A DNA stretch of 64,000 nucleotides from assembly GCF_021389955.1 (NCBI RefSeq), contig NZ_CP089980.1, positions 3,033,001 through 3,097,000 on the forward strand. Direction: 5' to 3'. The stretch is from Fulvivirga maritima (GTDB lineage: Bacteria > Bacteroidota > Bacteroidia > Cytophagales > Cyclobacteriaceae). The position numbers and the translations under genes were made by a program. The notes beneath the pieces are model-generated. The model was given only the letters and a program-made list of their open reading frames with translations. It did no database searches and was not told the DNA's origin. Shown here one piece after another: positions 53,642-61,117 of the stretch (position 1 is its first letter; each line of letters opens with the position of its first letter).

Positions 53642-53667
53642 ACTATAAGGTTTTTCTACATTATCTT

Positions 53668-53675
53668 CAAATGTA
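53668..53675 (-). promoter_or_regulatory. Candidate -7 element of the S1/P1 nuclease gene
   Basis: On the minus strand this reads TACATTTG, a perfect TAnnTTTG element, 26 bases before the ATG. The -33 region has no clear TTG. Confidence 0.4.
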
Positions 53676-53708
53676 GGTAAGGTAGCCTAAAGAACGGTAA
53701 ATAAGATG

Positions 53709-54980
53709 TTATTTTTTGATCTCTGATGATTGCTTTTCCAGATCGAAAAGGTCATTTAGAACATCAATCAAAGTTTCGGCTTCCCCACGCTGACAAGCAG
53801 CTTTCAGCTGTAGTACAGGGAGCTTCATTATCTTTTGCATCATGCTCTTGGTTACCTTGTCTATCACTTTTGCCTCTTTAGAATCAGCATTTTTAAGGTA
53901 TCTGGCCATCTCTTCCTTACGAATGTCTTCTAAAGCATTTTTCAGCTTTTTGATAGTAGGAGAGACCATCATTTCTTTAGACCAGTTGTTAAAATCAACT
54001 ATGGCTTCTGAGATGATGTTTTCAACTTCAGGTATGGCATCAATTCTCTTTTGGAGAGCTTCTGAAGTTTTGCTTTGAATGTTGTCGATATTATAAACCA
54101 GAGCTCCTGGAGTATCCTCTATTTCCATTTCTACACTTCTAGGTACAGAAAGGTCAATAAAGAATTTAAAGGAAAGTATTTCTAGTTTACTAACTAATGC
54201 TTTGGTTATGAAAGGCTCATTAGCAGCTACTGATGAAATAATTACATCAGCATTTTGAATAGCTTGAAATACCTGGTTAAAAGGAATTACGTTAAAGTTG
54301 CACTCTTGCGCCAGTTCTATGGCTTTAGCTTCTGTGCGGTTAATGATATTTACTTCTGCAAACTTAGAGTCAACAAGGTTACGACAAACATCTTTTCCTA
54401 TTTCTCCTAATCCAAGAATTAAGATTTTAGGATCTTTAATGTCTTTAGTAATATCCTCTGCTAGCTCTTTAGCTGCATAAGAAACAGAAGCAGCTCCATC
54501 TCTGAATGCTGTTTCTTGTACCACTCTTTTATTAGTGAAAAAGATCGTGTGCATTAGCCTGTGTAAAAACGGGCCTGCGGTATCTTCATCGGCACTCCAC
54601 TGGTAAGCTCTTTTTACCTGATTAGAGATTTGTAAATCACCTACTACCTGAGCATCTAGTCCCATGGCTACTCTGAAAAGGTGTTTGACTGCCTCGTGAT
54701 GATTATTTTCTGATTTGAAATAACCTTGTATGGTTGTCAGGTCTAATCCTTTAATAAGGGCAATACCTTGCAGTATTACTAAGGCCTGATTAGAATTACA
54801 CGCATAGTATATCTCTGTACGGTTGCAAGTTGATAAAATCAACACATCCGAAGCAGTAGAATACTCGCTGATATACTTCAATAATTGCTTAACGTGCGCC
54901 TCATCCAAGGCCAGACGTTCTCTGATGTTAATAGGAGTGTCCTTGAATGATAAGCCAAGTACTTTAAAACTTTCCTGCAT
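53709..54980 (-). CDS. hemA: Glutamyl-tRNA reductase
   Basis: First enzyme of the C5 route to heme: reduces glutamyl-tRNA to glutamate-1-semialdehyde. I use the ATG at 54980 (MQESFKVLGLSFKDTPINIRE in outline), because the upstream ATG at 55001 overlaps the -7 promoter element. The 423-residue protein has the nucleophilic Cys52 in LSTCNRTEIYY, the GLDAQVVGDLQI segment near 112, the NADPH-binding ILGLGEIGKDVC near 190, and a C-terminal dimerisation helix with the usual RGEAETLIDVLNDLFDLE. It is divergent from the HhH gene. No other heme gene is adjacent. Confidence 0.95.
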   Translation of the reverse strand: MQESFKVLGLSFKDTPINIRERLALDEAHVKQLLKYISEYSTASDVLILSTCNRTEIYYACNSNQALVILQGIALIKGLDLTTIQGYFKSENNHHEAVKHLFRVAMGLDAQVVGDLQISNQVKRAYQWSADEDTAGPFLHRLMHTIFFTNKRVVQETAFRDGAASVSYAAKELAEDITKDIKDPKILILGLGEIGKDVCRNLVDSKFAEVNIINRTEAKAIELAQECNFNVIPFNQVFQAIQNADVIISSVAANEPFITKALVSKLEILSFKFFIDLSVPRSVEMEIEDTPGALVYNIDNIQSKTSEALQKRIDAIPEVENIISEAIVDFNNWSKEMMVSPTIKKLKNALEDIRKEEMARYLKNADSKEAKVIDKVTKSMMQKIMKLPVLQLKAACQRGEAETLIDVLNDLFDLEKQSSEIKK

Positions 54981-54998
54981 CTCTATCTTATTCGTGAG

Positions 54999-55030
54999 CA
55001 AATTTAAGTAGTATAACCATACTTTGAAAA
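54999..55030 (-). promoter_or_regulatory. hemA: Promoter of hemA
   Basis: On the minus strand TAAATTTG (55006-54999) is a perfect -7 element; 20 bases upstream is GTTTT (55031-55027) as a weaker -33. The predicted start near 54992 lies after the first in-frame ATG, which supports the internal start at 54980. Confidence 0.6.
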
Positions 55031-55102
55031 CATCATGACTATTTAGAAATTTTTTAAATAAGTCAAGCTACAAATTTAACTAATTCTTACTTTACGAATG
55101 AA

Positions 55103-55114
55103 TGACATATGTCA
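55103..55114. promoter_or_regulatory. 12-base perfect palindrome between hemA and the HhH gene
   Basis: TGACATATGTCA is fully self-complementary and lies in the divergent intergenic region. It may be a regulator site; nothing else supports this. Confidence 0.3.
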
Positions 55115-55189
55115 GCTATCCAACAAAAATAGATCAATTATGGTTGCTTTTATTGTTCCGAATAAGCACAAATATGCTTAAATTCTTCG

Positions 55190-56122
55190 ATGAAGCTCTC
55201 AAAAGTGATTCGCTGGGTAAAACAAACATGGTCACTCTCTCGTGGTGAGGCCAGAGGACTGGTCATTTTTCTGCCTTTAATACTTTTGATTTTATTCGCA
55301 TCCACCATATATAAAAGCTGGCTGACCTTTCAGGGAGCCGACTTGCCAGATACTCAGCGTTTAGATGAAGTGATGGGCTTAATGTATTTGGATTCTGCTG
55401 CTGAGCAAGAACCTGAAGTTAAGGTTATTTTAAAACCATTTGATCCTAATAGTATTTCTGAAGCTCAGCTGCTGGATATGGGCGTTAAGGGCTATCTGGC
55501 TAAAAACTGGGTGAAATATACATCTAAAGGAGGCTATTTTAATGATAAGGAAGATTTGAAACGCTTATATGGTATGAGTGATACTGAGTATGAACGATTA
55601 GCTCCTTTTGTTAATATAACTTCAAAAAAGAAGGAAAAGCAATCTTTTTCAATGTCTAAAGAGTCTTTTGCTGAAGATGAAGTGCTTAATGATCAAAAGT
55701 TTTTTAAGAAGAAATATGAGTTTAGAGCCTTCGATATTAATGCTGCTGATACCACGGAGCTCAAATCTTTAAAAGGAATTGGCTCTGCTTATGCAAACAG
55801 AATAGTAAAGTACAGAAATGCGCTCGGTGGTTATGTTCACAAAGATCAGCTTAAAGAAGTTTATGGGTTGAACGCAGACCTTATAAAGGGATTAGATACA
55901 GCTTGTTACATTAATGAGCATTATGATCCTGACAAATTAAATATTAATAAAGCGTTTGAAACGGAGCTTTCACGTCACCCTTATATTAATAGAAAACAGG
56001 CAAAGGCCATTGTTAATTATCGCTATCAGCATGGTGATTTTTCTCAGGCAGATGATTTATTGAAGATAAAACTATTAGACTCTGCGCAGGTTTATAGGTT
56101 AAAACCATATATCACCTTTTAG
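55190..56122 (+). CDS. Membrane-anchored helix-hairpin-helix protein (ComEA-like)
   Basis: A 310-residue protein with one N-terminal membrane helix (GLVIFLPLILLILFASTIY, about 24-42). Three HhH-type segments follow: EAQLLDMGVKGYLAKNWV near residue 85, a classical ComEA HhH DINAADTTELKSLKGIGSAYANRIV near residue 182 (in outline) and a third, LNINKAFETELSRHPYINRKQAKAIV near residue 262. The extracytoplasmic HhH layout suggests non-specific DNA binding, as in ComEA for DNA uptake, but no other competence gene is nearby. A 27-base gap (113 to the chosen start) separates it from the helicase gene. Confidence 0.85.
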   Translation: MKLSKVIRWVKQTWSLSRGEARGLVIFLPLILLILFASTIYKSWLTFQGADLPDTQRLDEVMGLMYLDSAAEQEPEVKVILKPFDPNSISEAQLLDMGVKGYLAKNWVKYTSKGGYFNDKEDLKRLYGMSDTEYERLAPFVNITSKKKEKQSFSMSKESFAEDEVLNDQKFFKKKYEFRAFDINAADTTELKSLKGIGSAYANRIVKYRNALGGYVHKDQLKEVYGLNADLIKGLDTACYINEHYDPDKLNINKAFETELSRHPYINRKQAKAIVNYRYQHGDFSQADDLLKIKLLDSAQVYRLKPYITF

Positions 56123-56235
56123 GTCATAAATAGAGCCTTCATAACTAAATGATGGTACTTGGCCGAGGGAGATGCCTTAATTTTGTTCCTTCTTATATAT
56201 ATTTATCTTTATTATTTGCTTCCTTAGTAACTAAT

Positions 56236-59200
56236 ATGCACGATCTGCTTAAATCATATCTGAATCGGCTTACTAACCTTACGGCCAATAACCGATCATT
56301 ATTATTACTTCGCTTGCCTGTAGAGCAGTTTTTAGATCTCTACGATTTTAATTTCATAACCAAAGGTGGTTCCTGGCAAATTATAGAATCTCTTATTGCA
56401 GGAAAATCTATATCTCTATGTGCAGAAATGGATAGTAGAGATGAAGAGGTGAATCTTGCTAGCCGCAGGCTTAAAAAAATCAATAGAGCGGATAAGTTTA
56501 TCTATGAAGAACGCGGATCGAGAGATTTGTACGTAGGCTGGCCTTTTGTGAGAGGTAAGTTTGCTGATGGTACTAATGTCCGCTGTCCGCTACTTTTCTT
56601 TCCTGTAGAGCTGCAGCTTATTAATAATAATTGGAGGCTGCAACCCAGAAATGATGCCGGTGTTACGCTTAATAAATCATTTTTATTGGCGTATGCTTAT
56701 TATAATAAAATAAAAATTCCTGATGAACTGATAGAACGCAATCTGGAAGATTTTGATACTGATAGTACCGTTTTCAGAACTTCATTATATCAACTCTTTA
56801 AAGAAAGTATAGTAGAGCTTAACTTCAATCAGGAAAATTTTCAGGATAGTCTTCAGAAATTTTCAGAGTTTAAAAAGGCTGATTTTGATGATGAAGAAAA
56901 GCCAGGAGAGCTGAAGCTTTATCCTGAGGCCGTGGTGGGTATATTTCCGCAGGCGGGTTCTTACCTGGTGCCAGATTACATGCACTTGATTGGTAATAAC
57001 CATGTGAAAGATATTGAAGAGTTCTTTGAGATGAGGACTCCATTTGAGAAAACGGAGAAGAAAGGACCTGATTATTATTTTCTGAATAGCGTGGAGGAGG
57101 AGAAGACTTTCACTCCCTTTAAAATGGATGCCTATCAGGAAAATGCTCTTAAGGCCATAAAGAAAGGCAACTCTATTGTGGTGCAAGGCCCTCCGGGAAC
57201 AGGTAAATCACAGTTGATCTGTAACCTTATTGCTGATCATATTGCCATAGGTAAAAAAGTGCTGGTGGTGAGCCAGAAAAGAGCAGCGCTTGATGTGGTG
57301 TATAATAGAATGGAAGAAAAGGAGATGGTAGATTTCCTTGGATTGGTGCATGATTTTAGAAATGATAGGAGAGAAGTCTACCATAAAATAGCGAAGCAGG
57401 TAGAAAGAATAGAAGACTATAAAATCAGAAATAATGGTTTAGATGCTATTCAGCTGGAGCGTAAGTTTTTGCAAGAAAGCCGAAGAATAGATCAGATCAT
57501 TGAGGAGATGGAAGAGTTTAAATACGCTCTTTTTGATGAAAGTGAATGTGGGGTGTCAGTAAAGGAATTATATCTTACTTCAGATATAGAGCAGCCTTCT
57601 ATTAGTCTTAAACAAGAATATACTCATTTTAAGTTTGATGAGATTCCGGCCTTTATAAACAAACTGCATTATTATGCTCAGTATGCCGAGCGTTTTAATA
57701 AAACAGAATATGCCTGGAGAGAAAGAAATTCCTTTGAGCACTATACTATATCAGATGAACAGAAGCTATTAGCTATAATAGAAGAAGTGCCTGCCTATCA
57801 GGAGAGTATTGCTGATCAGCTAGAAGAGGTAATCGGAGCCCGCTGGACACTTGAAGATGCTGAAGCGGTTTTACAAAAGAAACAGCTGATAGTGGAAATG
57901 CTGGAGATATTAAAAAGCCCTAAAGCATATTTATACTTCCAGCATATGATGGCCTACCCTGATGATGAAACCAGTAATCTGTGGCTATCAAATACTGAAC
58001 GTGTGCTGGTGGAGTGCTATAAAGGTGCGGGACCCGAAACCTCACTTTCGGCAGATAGTCTGGGTAAGTTTCAAGAGGCTTTGCAGAGAAATCTGGATGC
58101 CAGAAGAAGCGTTTTCAGACTTTTACAATGGAGACTTTTTTCTAAAGACAAGGCTTTCATGAAGAAGGTGCTGGTGGCTAACTCTTTAAAAGGCAATAAG
58201 GAAGGTTTCAATATTATGGTGGAGAAGATTGATAACCGCCTCAACCTGGAACATAATTTCACTAAGCTAAAACAAAGAGCCTGGATTACTGATGTGCCTA
58301 AAACTTATGATAAGGGGTACATCCAAAATTGGTTTCATTTACAGAAGCTTTCAGTAAAGGCTAAGCTCATATTTAATTCACTGCGTAATTTCAGAGATTA
58401 TTTTAATGTTCAAAAGCTTTCTTATGAGGAGTTGAAGGAGAAAATAGAGGCTATTTTTAAAATCACAGAGCACTTACTTGAAAAGCGGGCTAGTTGGGAG
58501 GTTTACCTCACACCAAAACAAGTAAGCAATCTGCTGAACTTTCCAGAGAAGAAGAATGAGATGGTAGGTGTATTGAAAAGGGACTTCGATGCGCTTTGTG
58601 AGTATGATAAGCTGCGTAGTGATATGACCGTGCAAGAAATGCAGGTGATAGATAAAGTGGTAGATTCTATAGAAGAGGAACCTACTATTGAGAAGGTGGA
58701 GCAGCTCTTTCAAAATAGCTTAAGAATAGCCTGGATTGAGCATATAGAAACAAAATATCCTATTCTCAGGTCAGTTTCTTCTTTAAAGTTTCAGAAGCTG
58801 GAAGCGGAATTGCAAAATTGTGTGAGAGAGAAGCTCAACGTAAGTAATGACATGCTGCTGCTGCGTGCCAGAGAAAGAACGTATGAAAATGTAGAATATA
58901 ACCGGTTAAATAATCGGGTCACTTATAGAGATCTGTACCATCAGGTAACTAAAAAGAGGCGAATATGGCCGCTTCGTAAGTTAATAGCTGAGCATTATGA
59001 AGAGCTTTTTAATTTAATTCCTTGCTGGATGGCTTCTCCTGAATCTGTGTCAGCTATGTTTCCTATGCGTGAAATGTTTGACCTGGTGATTTTTGATGAG
59101 GCATCGCAGTGTTTTGTAGAGCGAGGCTTGCCAGCCATGTATCGTGGTCGACAAGTGGTGATAGCTGGAGATGATAAGCAGCTTAAACCTAATGATCTAT

Positions 59201-60270
59201 ATCATGTGAGGTATGAGGAAGAAGATGATGACCTTGATCCCGCACTGGAAATAGATTCTTTGCTTGAATTGGGTAGCCAGTACTTAATGGGTATTCAGCT
59301 GCAAGGGCATTATAGAAGTAAATCACTTGATCTGATAGATTTTTCTAATCGCCATTTTTATGATGGGAACCTTCGTCTGTTGCCAGATTTTGAGGTGATT
59401 AACAATGCTGAGCCTGCCATTAAGTACATTAAACTGGATGGTGTTTGGGAGAATAATATGAACCTGGCCGAGGCGGATAAGGTAGTAGATATTTTACTGG
59501 AAATTCTGCAAGAGCAGCCTTTTAAAGATGTGGGAGTAGTAACTTTTAATGCTAAGCAGCAGCAATGCATTATGGATGTGCTTGACCAGAGATTTGAGGC
59601 TGAAGGTAGAGTAATGCCGGCTAACTGGTTCGTTAAAAATATTGAAAACGTACAGGGAGATGAGAAGGATTTCATCATCTTTTCTACTGGCTATGCCCCA
59701 GATGCAGAAGGCCGATTAATGATGCAGTTTGGTAGTTTAAATGCCATGCATGGAGAGAATAGGCTTAATGTAGCAGTAACCAGAGCCAGAGAAAAAGTGA
59801 TAGTGGTAAGCAGTATTATGCCTCAGCAACTGAAAGTAGAGAATACTAAAAACGAAGGGCCTAAATTATTAAAAGCTTACCTTGAGTATGCATGGAAAGT
59901 GTCACAGGGAGAGTTTAAGCCATCACCTTTCAATGAGAAAAAGCATCATGCTGATTGGTATCTGAAAAAGAAATTGCAAGCCTGGAATGTGGTTCGGGGA
60001 GATGCATTTACACTGGAAGAAGAGCTTCCTTTTGCTGACCTTACCGTGAAAATGGAGGATGATCATTTAGGGTTGATTATCACTGATGATGATTTGTATT
60101 ACCAGAGTATTTCAGTGAAAGACCTGCATGTGTATACGCCTTTTGTGCTCAGTAAAAAGAACTGGCATTTTAAAGGAATTTACAGCCGTGAGTATTGGAG
60201 TAACCGAGATCAGGTGCATGAAATGATTTATAGGTTTGTAAACCAAAGCCTGCAAGAAAAGGATTCATAA
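56236..60270 (+). CDS. Large SF1 superfamily helicase/ATPase with C-terminal Vsr-like domain
   Basis: I start it at ATG 56236 (MHDLLKSYLNRLTNLTANNRS), a typical opening for this family; the frame is open from 56149 but the extra 29 residues look non-native. The 1344-residue protein has an N-terminal DUF4011-like region, Walker A QGPPGTGKSQLICNL near residue 317, a long helical insertion (about 390-930), Walker B VIFDEASQCFVERG near 950, helicase motifs AGDDKQLKP and QLQGHYRSKSLDLIDFSNRHFY, and C-terminal NVQGDEKDFIIFSTGYA and NVAVTRAREKVIVVSS. The last 100 residues (HHADWYLKKKLQAW, LPFADLTVK, GLIITDDDLYY) resemble a Vsr/MTES_1575 nuclease domain, possibly degenerate. The role is nucleic-acid processing, perhaps defence; this is inferred. 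Confidence 0.8.
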   Translation: MHDLLKSYLNRLTNLTANNRSLLLLRLPVEQFLDLYDFNFITKGGSWQIIESLIAGKSISLCAEMDSRDEEVNLASRRLKKINRADKFIYEERGSRDLYVGWPFVRGKFADGTNVRCPLLFFPVELQLINNNWRLQPRNDAGVTLNKSFLLAYAYYNKIKIPDELIERNLEDFDTDSTVFRTSLYQLFKESIVELNFNQENFQDSLQKFSEFKKADFDDEEKPGELKLYPEAVVGIFPQAGSYLVPDYMHLIGNNHVKDIEEFFEMRTPFEKTEKKGPDYYFLNSVEEEKTFTPFKMDAYQENALKAIKKGNSIVVQGPPGTGKSQLICNLIADHIAIGKKVLVVSQKRAALDVVYNRMEEKEMVDFLGLVHDFRNDRREVYHKIAKQVERIEDYKIRNNGLDAIQLERKFLQESRRIDQIIEEMEEFKYALFDESECGVSVKELYLTSDIEQPSISLKQEYTHFKFDEIPAFINKLHYYAQYAERFNKTEYAWRERNSFEHYTISDEQKLLAIIEEVPAYQESIADQLEEVIGARWTLEDAEAVLQKKQLIVEMLEILKSPKAYLYFQHMMAYPDDETSNLWLSNTERVLVECYKGAGPETSLSADSLGKFQEALQRNLDARRSVFRLLQWRLFSKDKAFMKKVLVANSLKGNKEGFNIMVEKIDNRLNLEHNFTKLKQRAWITDVPKTYDKGYIQNWFHLQKLSVKAKLIFNSLRNFRDYFNVQKLSYEELKEKIEAIFKITEHLLEKRASWEVYLTPKQVSNLLNFPEKKNEMVGVLKRDFDALCEYDKLRSDMTVQEMQVIDKVVDSIEEEPTIEKVEQLFQNSLRIAWIEHIETKYPILRSVSSLKFQKLEAELQNCVREKLNVSNDMLLLRARERTYENVEYNRLNNRVTYRDLYHQVTKKRRIWPLRKLIAEHYEELFNLIPCWMASPESVSAMFPMREMFDLVIFDEASQCFVERGLPAMYRGRQVVIAGDDKQLKPNDLYHVRYEEEDDDLDPALEIDSLLELGSQYLMGIQLQGHYRSKSLDLIDFSNRHFYDGNLRLLPDFEVINNAEPAIKYIKLDGVWENNMNLAEADKVVDILLEILQEQPFKDVGVVTFNAKQQQCIMDVLDQRFEAEGRVMPANWFVKNIENVQGDEKDFIIFSTGYAPDAEGRLMMQFGSLNAMHGENRLNVAVTRAREKVIVVSSIMPQQLKVENTKNEGPKLLKAYLEYAWKVSQGEFKPSPFNEKKHHADWYLKKKLQAWNVVRGDAFTLEEELPFADLTVKMEDDHLGLIITDDDLYYQSISVKDLHVYTPFVLSKKNWHFKGIYSREYWSNRDQVHEMIYRFVNQSLQEKDS

Positions 60271-61089
60271 GCGGCCGCCGCATTTTTTGCAATAGGAGGC
60301 ATCTGAGTCATGACCTTCGGCACCGCAGTGAGGGCAGGCCTGTGTAGTTACAGGTCTAACGCTTTTTTGCTGGTTCATCTCCGCTGATACTATGCCGGTA
60401 GGCACCGCTATAATACCATAACCTAAGATCATAATGAGAGTGGCAAGGGTTTGACCTAGCGTGGTTTGGGGAGCTATGTCTCCATAACCAACAGTGGTGA
60501 GCGTAACCACAGCCCAGTAAATACTCTTAGGTATGCTGGTGAAGCCATTTTTGCCTCCTTCTACCAAATACATCATGGTGCCCAGTACTACTACCAAAAT
60601 GAACACACCGCCTATGAAAACAATAATCTTCGCTCTGCTGGCTCTAAGCGCACTGGTCAGTTGAGAGGCTTCTCCTATAAATCGACCTAATTTGAAAATC
60701 CTGAAAACCCTTAATAACCGAATACTTCGGATCACTAATAGGCTGTGAGCTCCTGCAAAGAACAGGCTTAAAAAAGTAGGGAATATTGATAGCAAGTCAA
60801 TTATTCCAAAGAAGCTAAAGGCATATTTCCACGGCTTTGTTACCACCGTTAGGCGTGCTATATATTCAAGGGTAAATAAAATAGTGAAGAACCACTCTGT
60901 TATGTATAAGGCATTTCCATATTCTGCCTTTATTTCAGAAACACTTTCTAACATTACCGCCAATACGCTTAGTATGATGGCTATAAGTAATACCACATCA
61001 AAAGCTTTACCCCAGAAGGTGTCCGCCTCAAAAATGATTTCGTGTAATTTCTCCTTCCAGCTCGCCTTTGCAGTAGTGGTTTTATTCAT
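60265..61089 (-). CDS. Voltage-gated-type potassium channel with C-terminal zinc ribbon
   Basis: A 274-residue six-helix ion channel. S1-S3 span about 28-115. S4 carries regularly spaced arginines (VIRSIRLLRVFRIFKLGRF, about 120-140), then S5, the pore with filter TTVGYGD near residue 203, and S6 (LATLIMILGYGIIAVPTGIV). The tail has a zinc ribbon with four cysteines (ACPHCGAEG...YCKKCGGRL), unusual for a Kv-type channel. It overlaps the helicase end by six bases (convergent) and starts 28 bases after the TPR-CHAT gene, with which it is probably co-transcribed. Confidence 0.9.
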   Translation of the reverse strand: MNKTTTAKASWKEKLHEIIFEADTFWGKAFDVVLLIAIILSVLAVMLESVSEIKAEYGNALYITEWFFTILFTLEYIARLTVVTKPWKYAFSFFGIIDLLSIFPTFLSLFFAGAHSLLVIRSIRLLRVFRIFKLGRFIGEASQLTSALRASRAKIIVFIGGVFILVVVLGTMMYLVEGGKNGFTSIPKSIYWAVVTLTTVGYGDIAPQTTLGQTLATLIMILGYGIIAVPTGIVSAEMNQQKSVRPVTTQACPHCGAEGHDSDASYCKKCGGRL

Positions 61090-61117
61090 AGAAAGCTAAA
61101 GTATTCAACCATAAGGG

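Noticed and set aside
56149-56235. Upstream extension of the helicase frame (29 residues)
   Set aside because: The residues look like an accidental hydrophobic stretch; the family starts at the ATG at 56236.
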